Below are positions 17,917 through 26,103 of a stretch of 51,198 bases of DNA, piece after piece. Origin of the DNA: Nitritalea halalkaliphila LW7 (lineage in GTDB: Bacteria > Bacteroidota > Bacteroidia > Cytophagales > Cyclobacteriaceae). The notes under the pieces are model-generated. The model saw only the letters and a program-made list of their open reading frames with translations, had not been told where the DNA came from and searched no databases. The translations under genes were made by a program, and so were the position numbers. The stretch lies in the NCBI RefSeq assembly GCF_000265075.1, contig NZ_AJYA01000031.1, forward strand, positions 1-51,198, written 5' to 3'. Every line of letters starts with the position of its first letter. Positions within the stretch are counted from its first letter, which is position 1.

Positions 17917-19940
17917 TTAAAGTAGTATAGAGACAGCTAAATCGATAAGTTTAATGCCTAAGAAAGGCAGAAGAATGCCGCCAAGTCCGTAAATGAGAAG
18001 ATTACGGCTCAGCAAGGCAGAGGCTCCTATGGGCTTATAGGTAGAGCCACTTAGTGCCAGTGGAATCAGCGCAGGAATAATTAGGGCATTAAAGATAACT
18101 GCGGATAAGATCGCGGATTCTGGGCTGTGTAGGTTCATAATGTCTAATGCTGCTAGCCCAGGAATGGCTGCCGCGAAGAGTGCAGGCACGATTGCGAAGT
18201 ATTTTGCCACATCGTTAGCGATAGAAAAGGTGGTGATATTTCCTCTGGTAATGAGCAGCTGTTTGCCTATTTCTACGACCTCTAAAAGTTTCGTAGGGTC
18301 AGAGTCTAAATCGACCATATTAGCAGCTTCCTTAGCGGCTTGTGTTCCTGAATTCATCGCTACACCTACATCTGCTTGCGCTAGTGCGGGGGCATCATTA
18401 GTGCCATCCCCCATCATGGCGACAAGTTTACCAGCAGCCTGTTCTTGTTTGATGTAGTTCATTTTGTCTTCTGGCTTGGCTTCAGCGATAAAGTCGTCTA
18501 CACCGGCCAGGTTGGCGATGAATTTTGCGGTTAGAGGATTATCTCCTGTAACCATCACCGTTTTTACGCCCATTTTTCGCAGGCGCTCGAAGCGCTGTTG
18601 GATACCCGGTTTAATAATGTCTTCTAGCTGGATGACGCCTATCGCTTTATGGTCTAAGGCGACGACTAAGGCGTCCCACCTTTTTGGGCGACTTTCGTTA
18701 CCTCTTGTTCCACAGCATTAAGGGTAGTAGCGTCAGAGGCGCTTGCCCAATTTTTTATCGCATCCCATGCGCCCTTGCGAATGGAACTTCCTGTAGCCAG
18801 GTCTAGCCCACTCATACGCGTTTCCGCCGAAAAGTCTATAAAAGCCGCACCTTCAGGTTCGTTCAACTGGAAGTTGGGCTTCTGCTTTTTAGCTAGTTCC
18901 ACTACAGATTTTCCTTCTGGGGTAGTGTCAGCCAAAGAGCTCAAGACAGCTGCTTCGATAAGGAGCTCAAGCGACACATCTGGGGCGGGAATAAAGGCAG
19001 TAGCTTTCCGGTTACCGATGGTGATCGTTCCTGTTTTATCTAAAAGCAAGACATCGATGTCTCCAGCAGTTTCTACTGCTTTACCGGATTTCGCGATGAT
19101 GTTCGCTTTTAATGCTCTATCCATTCCCGCTATACCGATGGCAGATAGAAGACCGCCGATCGTCGTCGGAATAAGACAGACGAAGAGCGCGATTAAAGCG
19201 GCTAAGGATAGGCTTATTTGCAGGTAATCTGCAAAGGGTTTTAAGGTAACGGTGACGATGAGAAACACCAATGTAAAGGCAGCCAGTAAAATGGTTAAAG
19301 CGATTTCATTAGGTGTTTTTTGTCGATTTGCACCTTCTACCAAAGCGATCATTTTATCCAAAAAGCTTTCACCAGGATGAGAGCTTACGCGGACGACGAT
19401 GCGATCGCTCAATACGCGTGTACCGCCTATAACGGTGTTCTGATCTGATCCTGCTTCGCGGATAACAGGGGCGGACTCTCCTGTGATAGCGGCTTCATCG
19501 ATGGCGGCAAGTCCTTCGACCAGTTCACCATCTGCTGGAATGACGTCTCCTGCCTCACAAAGAAAAAGGTCTCCTTTTTTAAGGTCTGAAGAACTTACCG
19601 TTTGTTCCACCCCGTCTACCAGGAGTCGAGCGGGAGTTTCAGACCGTGTTTTTCGTAGTGTATCCGCCTGTGCTTTTCCTCTAGCTTCGGCTACGGCCTC
19701 AGCAAAGTTCCCCAGAAGAACAGTCAGAAACAGTAAAAGGGTGATGGTCAAATTATACCCAAAGGTTCCTATAAATGTACTGGCCGAGAGGGCCGACAGT
19801 ACGGTGACACCCACCATAATAAGCGTACCACATCCTACCGTGAACATCACAGGGTTCTGCATCATGTGTGTAGGATGTAATTTTAGAAAGGCGGCTTGTA
19901 CGCTTTGGCGGAAAGCCAAAGATGCTTTATTCGTTTCCAT
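17917..19940 (-). CDS. kdpB: KdpB, P-type ATPase subunit of the Kdp pump, one frameshift
   Basis: About 674 aa when repaired, the normal family length. It is the ATP-hydrolysing subunit of the K+ pump. Motifs are the TGES actuator ([15 protein letters not shown]), the phosphorylation loop [16 protein letters not shown], the nucleotide-binding domain ([10 protein letters not shown]), the hinge [15 protein letters not shown] and the metal-stabilising [18 protein letters not shown]. The reading breaks near 18667-18678: the first part ends KVAQKGGTP, and the second continues [19 protein letters not shown] after restoring one missing base in a short C run (GGGACGCCTTAG). All catalytic motifs survive on either side. 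The gene starts 14 bases after kdpA. Confidence 0.92.
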
Positions 19941-19954
19941 ATACGAGTCTAGAG

Positions 19955-21652
19955 TTAAAGAGATAGATATTCGGCGATCGGGCCTAAGGCCAATACTGGG
20001 AAAAAGGCTAAAGCGGCTACGATAAGAATGACAGCTAACAGAACGGTTCCGAAGGCAGGTGTATCGAGTGGAAGGCTGCCTGCTGATTCAGGAACGGGTT
20101 TTTTTAGTGCTAAAGAACCGGCCAAGGCTAGGGGACCTATAATGGGTAAGAAGCGCCCTAAAAGCATGACGATACCGTTTAAGATGTTCCAGAATGGGGT
20201 GTCGTCATTTAAGCCTTCAAACCCTGACCCGTTATTCGCCGCCGATGAGGTGAATTCATACAGCATTTCGCTTAAGCCATGAAAACCTGGATTGTGAATC
20301 CATTCAGCGGATAGACTGGGGTCTTTTGCTGCGAGGTAGCTAGAAAGTGCCGTACCCGAAAGAATCAGGAAAGGGTGCAAAAGAATGATGAGTGCAGCGA
20401 TTTTTATTTCCCTAGCCTCGATTTTTTTACCCATGAATTCCGGCGTTCTTCCGATCATGAGGCCAGCGATAAATACGGCCACGATCACATAAATAAAGAA
20501 GTTAATAAAACCTACACCCACGCCACCATAAATGGCATTTATGAACATGTCGAGTAGAAAAATACCTCCAGATAACGGAGTATGGCTATCATGCATCGAA
20601 TTCACTGACCCATTAGAAGTAGCAGTGGTAGATACCCCCCATAAAGAGGATGCTGCGGTCCCAAAACGTATTTCTTTACCTTCCATATTTCGGGATTCTG
20701 CTAGGCCTACGCTTTCAAAGAAAGGATTGCCAGCGTGTTCCTGATGGATGGAGATAGCGGTAAAGGCTACAAACAGTAGGGACATCACAGCGAAAAAAAG
20801 GAGAGCAAGCTTCTTTCTACCGGTGTAAAACCCGAACGCAAAAACGAGCGCCATAGGAATTAAAAGTATGGCGATGTTTTCCGCGATGTTGGTGAGGTAA
20901 TTTGGGTTTTCAAAGGGGTGGGTGGAGTTCGGCCCGAAAAAACCTCCTCCATTCGTACCCATTTGCTTAATGGCCACCATGGGAGCTGCAGGACCAGCAG
21001 CCACCTGCTGAATCTCCCCCTCTAAAGTTTTCACTTCTTGGATGGCCTCGAAATTTATGGGTGTGCCATTCGCCACTAGAAGGAGTGCTACTACCACAGA
21101 TAAGGGCAGCAGAATACGCGTGCAGCTTTTTACTAATAGTGTGTAAAAATTACCAAGTACAGCGCTTGATTTATTAATCAGCGCTTGAAAGAGTAAGGCG
21201 CAAGCCGCTATACCAGTACCCGCACTGACGAACTGTAACCAGCAGAAAACCAGTAACTGTGTGTAGTAAGAAGCCCCAGACTCACCGCTGTAATGCTGTA
21301 GGTTAGTGTTGGTCGTGAAACTGACCGCCGTGTTAAAGGCCAGAGTAGGCTCCCAATTTCCGAAGTCATTTGGATTCCAAAAGGGATGAAAACCTTGGAA
21401 TGCGAGAAATATAAAAGCAAGGATAAAGAAACCAATGTTTAAAGTTACTAAGGCAAGCATATTTTTCTTCCAGTCCCATTTTTCATCAGGATCTATACCT
21501 GAGAGCCGAAAGAGAACACGTTCTAAAGGTGAGAAAACGTCAGACCAGACCTTTTCTCCTTTAAAAACACGGACCATGTATTTTCCTAAGGGCCATGCGA
21601 GCAAGCAGGAAAGGGTAAAGATGAGTAATACCCCAAGAATTTCCGTTATCAT
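19955..21652 (-). CDS. kdpA: KdpA, potassium-binding channel-like subunit
   Basis: 565 aa, full length. KdpA forms the K+ selectivity path of the pump. Selectivity-filter-like segments are visible: FTTNTNLQHYSGESG, MGTNGGGFFGPNSTHPFENP, ATSNGSVNSMHDSHTPLSGG and TSSAANNGSGFEGLN. About ten hydrophobic helices are present. The start at 21652 lies two bases after the kdpF stop, and kdpB follows after 14 bases, so the whole set is one message. Confidence 0.96.
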   Translation of the reverse strand: MITEILGVLLIFTLSCLLAWPLGKYMVRVFKGEKVWSDVFSPLERVLFRLSGIDPDEKWDWKKNMLALVTLNIGFFILAFIFLAFQGFHPFWNPNDFGNWEPTLAFNTAVSFTTNTNLQHYSGESGASYYTQLLVFCWLQFVSAGTGIAACALLFQALINKSSAVLGNFYTLLVKSCTRILLPLSVVVALLLVANGTPINFEAIQEVKTLEGEIQQVAAGPAAPMVAIKQMGTNGGGFFGPNSTHPFENPNYLTNIAENIAILLIPMALVFAFGFYTGRKKLALLFFAVMSLLFVAFTAISIHQEHAGNPFFESVGLAESRNMEGKEIRFGTAASSLWGVSTTATSNGSVNSMHDSHTPLSGGIFLLDMFINAIYGGVGVGFINFFIYVIVAVFIAGLMIGRTPEFMGKKIEAREIKIAALIILLHPFLILSGTALSSYLAAKDPSLSAEWIHNPGFHGLSEMLYEFTSSAANNGSGFEGLNDDTPFWNILNGIVMLLGRFLPIIGPLALAGSLALKKPVPESAGSLPLDTPAFGTVLLAVILIVAALAFFPVLALGPIAEYLSL

Positions 21653-21654
21653 AA

Positions 21655-21732
21655 TTAAAAGCGTTCAGGTTTTAAGATAGCATAGGTGAGGTAGGTGCCT
21701 ACCAATAGAGAAAGCATTAGAATGAAGGTCAT
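21655..21732 (-). CDS. kdpF: KdpF, 25-residue subunit of the Kdp pump
   Basis: A 25-residue single-helix peptide, MTFILMLSLLVGTYLTYAIL then KPERF. It matches KdpF in length, in the Y-x-x-Y-A-I/L helix end and in the basic-acidic C-terminus (KPERF, compare NAEAF in E. coli). KdpF packs between KdpA and KdpB. The start codon overlaps the stop of the 124-aa gene (ATGA at 21732-21729) and the stop lies two bases before kdpA. Confidence 0.88.
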   Translation of the reverse strand: MTFILMLSLLVGTYLTYAILKPERF

Positions 21733-22104
21733 TTTTCGATGTTATGATGTTCGTAAAGTAAGATGTAAGTCCTGAGTAAGCAGAAAGGTAAAAGCGCTTT
21801 CACGTGGCGTCGCATCGGATCATTAGGTTCCAAGTGAAGGTGTGGAAGATAGACATGCTCTATAGCAAGCTTCAAAGCATCATTCCCTTTTTTGTACAAT
21901 TTTTCCGCCAGCATCAGACACTTTTTTTAAGCTTTTCTTATCTCCTTGAAGCAGTCTTTTTTCTGTATAATCAGCAAACTGCACGATAATGTGAATAAGC
22001 TTTTGCTGCTCCTGAAGTGTAGCTTCACTCCGTAACTCAACAGACAGTTCTGGAAGCTGTCTGTCGAACTCGCTGTAGAGCTCTTGATCACAAGTTAATT
22101 TCAT
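21729..22104 (-). CDS. Conserved-looking 124-aa soluble protein in the kdp operon, one frameshift
   Basis: About 124 aa when repaired. Part one is MKLTCDQELYSEFDRQLPEL to QFADYTEKRLLQGDKKSLKK. Part two, one frame on, is CLMLAEKLYKKGNDALKLAI then EHVYLPHLHLEPNDPMR to LLYEHHNIEK. The break sits in a seven-A run (seven T on the plus strand, 21922-21928), where six would restore the frame. It is mostly helical with no signal or membrane segment. It overlaps the upstream 30-aa gene and downstream kdpF by ATGA junctions, so it is made together with the pump. I recall small proteins of this kind in other Bacteroidota kdp loci but cannot name the family with certainty. A role as pump regulator or assembly factor is only a guess. 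Confidence 0.7.
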
Positions 22105-22193
22105 AGTTTTTCAAAGAATGAAATGGTTTTTAAAATCATAAATAGGATGCTTAGCCCAAGAGTAAGCATGGCTATCAGTAAGAAGAAATCCAT
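22101..22193 (-). CDS. 30-aa single-helix membrane microprotein heading the kdp operon
   Basis: A peptide of 30 residues, MDFFLLIAMLTLGLSILFMI then LKTISFFEKL. One membrane helix fills residues 2-22 and a short basic tail follows. Its stop overlaps the start of the 124-aa gene (ATGA, 22104-22101), and a sigma-54-like promoter ends about 18 bases before its ATG after allowing for the start site. It is distinct from kdpF, which lies further down. The ATG at 22193 is chosen because the longer reading frame upstream runs back through the promoter. It may be a second KdpF-like subunit or a leader peptide. Confidence 0.6.
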   Translation of the reverse strand: MDFFLLIAMLTLGLSILFMILKTISFFEKL

Positions 22194-22222
22194 AGATGTG
22201 TTGCTATTTTGGCTAGGCAATG

Positions 22223-22237
22223 GCAAAGCGGGGACCT
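22223..22237 (-). promoter_or_regulatory. Sigma-54-like (-24/-12) promoter of the kdp operon
   Basis: On the minus strand the sequence AGGTCCCCGCTTTGC has GG and GC exactly 10 bases apart with TTTGC at the -12 end. This fits the sigma-54 consensus TGGCAC-N5-TTGC with imperfect -24 flanks. Transcription would begin near 22211, giving an 18-base leader before the 30-aa gene. The adjacent response regulator is of the sigma-54-activating type, which makes the match meaningful. Confidence 0.5.
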
Positions 22238-22328
22238 TATTCCATAAAGGAGGATGGGATGTGATGTAACCTATTGATAGTGAATGGAATAAAAAATACA
22301 GTGTATGAAAATAAAAAAAGAAGACCAT

Positions 22329-22351
22329 AAAAAAAACTTCGGATTCCGAAG
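22329..22351 (-). terminator. Terminator of the sigma-54 response regulator gene
   Basis: The palindrome CTTCGGATTCCGAAG (22337-22351) forms a six-bp stem with a three-base loop, followed on the minus strand by eight T (22336-22329). It separates the regulator gene from the kdp operon. Confidence 0.78.
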
Positions 22352-22387
22352 GGTAGTATGCAAAAATGGAAGGATAGCGTATGCAAT

Positions 22388-23722
22388 TTAGCCTAATGCG
22401 TAGTCTTGTAACTTTTTATAAAGCGTAGTTAAACCTATTTCAAGGAGCTTCGCAGCTTGTGTCTTGTTTCCATTGGTAAGTGCGAGGACCCGCTGTATCT
22501 GTGCTTTTTCTGCAGCTGCAAGACTAAAGTCTGACGGATCCTGTGAAAACGCATCTCTAGGCATCATGGGAAGAAGATCGGCTGTTAACTCGTCTCCTTC
22601 ACTTAAAATAACAGCCCTTTCAATTACATTTTTCAATTCTCGAATATTCCCTTTAAACGCCATGGATTTCAGGCGATTTAGAAATTCAGGATGCATACGC
22701 TTCACACCTACGTTCGATTTCGCGCTGAAGTGTCGGATAAAGTGCTCAGCTAAAAGGGGTATATCCTCCTTCCTTTCCGCTAAAGATGGGAGCCTAAGTT
22801 GAATCACCGCTAGTCGATACAACAGATCCTCCCGAAACCTTCCCTCAGTGACTTCTACGGCCAAATCCCTATTCGTAGCGGCGATAATTCTTACATTTAC
22901 CCGCGTTTCTTTCGTATCACCAACCTTGATAAAACTACCATTTTCCAAGACCCGAAGCAGTTTAGCCTGTAAATCTAAGGGCATTTCGCCTATTTCATCT
23001 AGAAAAAGCGTACCCATGTGCGCCTCTTCGAACAATCCTTTTTTTTCTTTCGTGGCACCTGTAAATGCTCCCGCTTTATGCCCAAAAAGCTCGCTCTCCA
23101 GAATTTCACCACTAATCGCACTACAATTTATCGCCAGAAATCGCTTTTCCGCCCGTTTTCCCTCGTAGTGAATCGCCTGAGCGAAGACCTCTTTACCAGT
23201 TCCGGTCGCCCCTGTTAAAAGAATGGTGGCCTCACTGCCTGCTATTTTCTGAGCTAGTGCTTTGGTGCGCACAAGCACATCACTTTCTCCTAAAATATGT
23301 GCAAAAGAGTGCCGATGCATCAGGCTCTTTTTTAACCTGGTGACCTCATGCTGAAGACGTGCCTTTTCCATGGCTTTGGCCATTAAGGGCACTAATTTTT
23401 CATTATCATCTCCCTTTACGAGGTAATCAAATACCCCCGCCTTCACAGCCCGAACCCCATCTTGGATTTTTCCATAAGCAGTTAAGAGGATGAACTCTGA
23501 ATCCGGGAACTCAGATTTAGAGTTCATACAAAAGGCCACACCATCTCCGTCAGGTAGCTTTACATCGCTAAGCACGACCATCGGTGCATCAGCTTTAAGG
23601 ATTTTTTTGCCCTGTGCCAAATTCTTTGCCCGAAGCACCTCATACCCTTCTAATTCTAGAATTCGAGAAATTAGGGTTAAGAGTTTTAACTCATCATCTA
23701 TAAGTAATACCTTTTCATTCAT
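22388..23722 (-). CDS. Sigma-54-dependent response regulator of the Kdp locus (NtrC type)
   Basis: About 444 aa from ATG 23722 (MNEKVLLIDDE); an in-frame ATG at 23737 adds five residues. The receiver domain has DD near residue 10 and phospho-acceptor Asp in VLSDVKLPDGDG. The AAA+ domain has Walker A GATGTGKE, the sigma-54-contact loop GAFTGATKEKKG, Walker B GTLFLDEIGE and an arginine-finger region. A Fis-type helix-turn-helix closes it (GNKTQAAKLLEIGLTTLYKK). It would activate sigma-54 promoters. Its position upstream of kdp suggests it replaces the OmpR-type KdpE. It has its own terminator, so it is transcribed apart from the pump genes, probably from the 23738-23892 gap. Confidence 0.9.
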   Translation of the reverse strand: MNEKVLLIDDELKLLTLISRILELEGYEVLRAKNLAQGKKILKADAPMVVLSDVKLPDGDGVAFCMNSKSEFPDSEFILLTAYGKIQDGVRAVKAGVFDYLVKGDDNEKLVPLMAKAMEKARLQHEVTRLKKSLMHRHSFAHILGESDVLVRTKALAQKIAGSEATILLTGATGTGKEVFAQAIHYEGKRAEKRFLAINCSAISGEILESELFGHKAGAFTGATKEKKGLFEEAHMGTLFLDEIGEMPLDLQAKLLRVLENGSFIKVGDTKETRVNVRIIAATNRDLAVEVTEGRFREDLLYRLAVIQLRLPSLAERKEDIPLLAEHFIRHFSAKSNVGVKRMHPEFLNRLKSMAFKGNIRELKNVIERAVILSEGDELTADLLPMMPRDAFSQDPSDFSLAAAEKAQIQRVLALTNGNKTQAAKLLEIGLTTLYKKLQDYALG

Positions 23723-23892
23723 AGCTACTAATTCCAAAAACTCGAAGTTAGCCTTTATTTCGGTTCACGAAGTTCTTTTTGTACTTTTAACTTCTTTATA
23801 AATTTTAAATAAGGAGGTGCCGCAGGCATTTACGCTGAAAATCAGTTTTTCAGGTAGTACATGATCCCACGCCTCTAACGAAAAATACCTGA

Positions 23893-24698
23893 ATGCCATC
23901 AAAAAGAAAAGGAGCCCGCTCGATCGGGCAGATACCTCCCGATATTTTGGACCACCTGAATACGGGCCAAATCTCTTCAGCTAACCTGGTGGAGTGGCTG
24001 GCCGTGGACCAGCAAAGGCTCTTAAAGCATGTATTGGAGCAGTTTGGGCGCTCCAGTTATTTGCCTGGCCTATGGGAACAGCTCAGTGGAAAGCAGACAG
24101 CGAACGCCCTCCAAAAACAGATCGGGAAGCAGCTCTATCGCCTCGCTACGGAGGCGGGCGACGGTGCATTCGGGCAGCTTCTGGCTCAGCATCCCGCGGA
24201 CACTATTCGCTGCTGGGCGGCCTATTTTATAACAGAACAAGAGTCACTTAGCGTGCAGGAGATGCTGGATGCCCTGCGACCCTTAGCGGCTGACCCCCAT
24301 TTTGGCGTGCGTGAGGTGGCTTGGATGGCCCTGCGCCCCCAACTCCTCCCGCGCATTCCTGAGGCTGTGGAGACCCTGCTCCCATGGTCCAAGATCCAGA
24401 CGAAAACATCCGACGCTTTGCTTGTGAGGCCACCCGTCCCCGAGGGGTTTGGTGTGCACATAGTGCGCTGCTGAAGGCTGAGCCGGCATGGGGACTTCCA
24501 CTACTGGAACCCCTACATGCTGACCCCTCGCGTTATGTGCAGCTCAGTGTCGGCAACTGGCTGAACGATGCCTCTAAAACCCAGCCGGACTTTGTTCGTG
24601 AGCTCTGCGCGGAGTGGTTGGAAAAGAGCCCGGTGCCCGCTACACGCTTTATCTGCCAGAAAGCATTGCGTACGGTGGGGGAAGGCGGGATGCGCTAA
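23893..24698 (+). CDS. HEAT-repeat protein of the AlkC/AlkD DNA alkylation repair type, one frameshift
   Basis: About 268 aa when repaired. Helical HEAT repeats run through the protein: HPADTIRCWAAYFI, DPHFGVREVAWMALRP, DPDENIRRFACEATRPRGVW and DPSRYVQLSVGNWLNDASKT. The last two closely follow AlkC/AlkD, which remove alkylated bases using HEAT-like repeats (the RPRGVW and Y-V-x-x-S-V-x-N-x-L-N-D signatures). The two reading frames join at CTGCTCCCATGG near 24380-24386, where one missing C gives TLLPMVQDPDENI. There is no signal peptide, so it is cytoplasmic. It is transcribed away from the sigma-54 regulator. Glycosylase activity is inferred from family only. Confidence 0.78.
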
Positions 24699-24711
24699 AG
24701 GCCGAAATTTG

Positions 24712-24732
24712 CTTTGCGGCGGAGCCGCAAAG
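24712..24732 (+). terminator. Hairpin after the AlkC/AlkD-like gene
   Basis: CTTTGCGGC (24712-24720) and its exact complement GCCGCAAAG (24724-24732) with a three-base loop. No T-run follows, so terminator function is uncertain. It lies between two convergent genes. Confidence 0.5.
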
Positions 24733-24778
24733 GGGCAGACGGCTCCCTTCTACACGCTTTATTTTTCACCTCCTTGCG

Positions 24779-25981
24779 CTACTCTTCCTCCGTGAGGTCG
24801 AATTGGAAACGGAGCCCGATAAGGTCTTCATCGCGGTCGCGAAAGGTGAGGAGCTGACCCTGCCGCGCGAATCCATGTCCCGGGTGCACGTGGAGGCCGT
24901 CCAGCCTGCTCTCTGCGATCAGGTTTAAATCTGCATCAAATACACTCACAAATGTTTGCGTCCCCAGACTGCGGTAAAAGCCACCTGAGTCGGGGTCCTG
25001 GCTCATTTTATCCCGCGTACTGAGGCGGTAGTAGCGCTGCAGCTGTGGGTCCCAGTTTAAGCGGCCATAGCGGATGGATTCGTCCAGTGCCTTGTAGGTT
25101 TCCGCAACTGCCGGCGTGTCTGGTTTCAACTTTTTAGGAGGGATAAATGCGCTTTCGGCACCTACATAGGGGCCATGCCAGCGGAAAAATTGGAGTTGGC
25201 CATCCGCAAAAAAATAGCGATAGGCTTCGTTAAAGGCGCTATTTTGAATCAGTAGTTGCTCGTCCGTGTAGCTGACCATGGGGGAGGCACCCATGGAACC
25301 CATCCACTGCCCACCATCCCGAATGACAGCCAGCTTTTCGGTCATTTTATTGAGTTCTGGAAATTCTACTCGGTTTAAAAGCTTGCCGTTCGCATCAGAG
25401 ATGAGGAGAAAGGGAGCATTCCCCTTATCCAGGTTTTGCACTAAGGTGAGGTATTCACCAGTTTTTTTTGGGTTTTCGATAAAGAGCAGGTAGGTGTAGG
25501 TCAGGGGTTGGTCCTGATCATTGGCGAACTTCGGGCGCTTGATTTCCTTTTTTAGTCTGCCGTCGAGGTGAAAGTGCCCCTGGCGCGTGGCGGAGGATAT
25601 CAGCAGGCCGCCATCAGCAGCCAGGGAGATCTTTTTTATCCCAAAGCCGATACCGTCTGGCCCCTCTTCCTGAAAGGGGTGCACGCCGCTCAGCCTTCTG
25701 TTTTCTACGTCATAGGCCTCCACGCGGGTTGTTCTCGAATCAAAGCGATAGAGGTGCAGCCCATCCGAAGAAGCTACGGCACTAGAGAAGCCCGTCGTTA
25801 AGTTGATCGGCTCCAACATGTCTGGAAAAGTAAGGGTGTCCCAAACCACCTTGACTTCAGGAACAGGCATGGGGCTACTCATTTTTTTTTCTATCGGACG
25901 GGCGCAGGCGATGGCCAGCAGAAGGCCTGCCAGGCAGGCCAAAAGGGGGGGGAAGGCGAAAGATACAGGTGCATGTTTCAT
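24779..25981 (-). CDS. DUF4221-type lipoprotein (copy 2)
   Basis: About 400 aa from ATG 25981 (MKHAPVSF). It has a hydrophobic signal and lipobox LLLAIAC, then a linker and a probable beta-propeller body. Shared blocks with the next upstream gene include LLFIENPKKTGEYLTL, GGQWMGSMGASPMVSYTDEQ, LLIQNSAFNEAYRY and FFRWHGPYVGAE. These are the marks of the DUF4221 family, outer-membrane or periplasmic lipoproteins of unknown function in Bacteroidota. It lies 116 bases downstream of its paralogue in the same direction and is convergent with the AlkC/AlkD-like gene. Confidence 0.85.
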   Translation of the reverse strand: MKHAPVSFAFPPLLACLAGLLLAIACARPIEKKMSSPMPVPEVKVVWDTLTFPDMLEPINLTTGFSSAVASSDGLHLYRFDSRTTRVEAYDVENRRLSGVHPFQEEGPDGIGFGIKKISLAADGGLLISSATRQGHFHLDGRLKKEIKRPKFANDQDQPLTYTYLLFIENPKKTGEYLTLVQNLDKGNAPFLLISDANGKLLNRVEFPELNKMTEKLAVIRDGGQWMGSMGASPMVSYTDEQLLIQNSAFNEAYRYFFADGQLQFFRWHGPYVGAESAFIPPKKLKPDTPAVAETYKALDESIRYGRLNWDPQLQRYYRLSTRDKMSQDPDSGGFYRSLGTQTFVSVFDADLNLIAESRLDGLHVHPGHGFARQGQLLTFRDRDEDLIGLRFQFDLTEEE

Positions 25982-26103
25982 CTGCACAATTTAGTTCAGA
26001 ACACCTAAATAAAGCAAGTCTTTTTTCTGAATTAAAGCATTTTTTTAATAAAATATATTCTTTGCAGGGTTATTCGTCATACGTTTATGCTTTTATGAGG
26101 TAA

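Noticed and set aside
21880..22328. 75-aa minus-strand frame starting MVFFFYFHTL as the real first gene of the kdp operon
   Set aside because: The upstream part covers the sigma-54-like promoter and is hydrophobic from AT-rich sequence. The ATG at 22193 gives a compact 30-aa helix.
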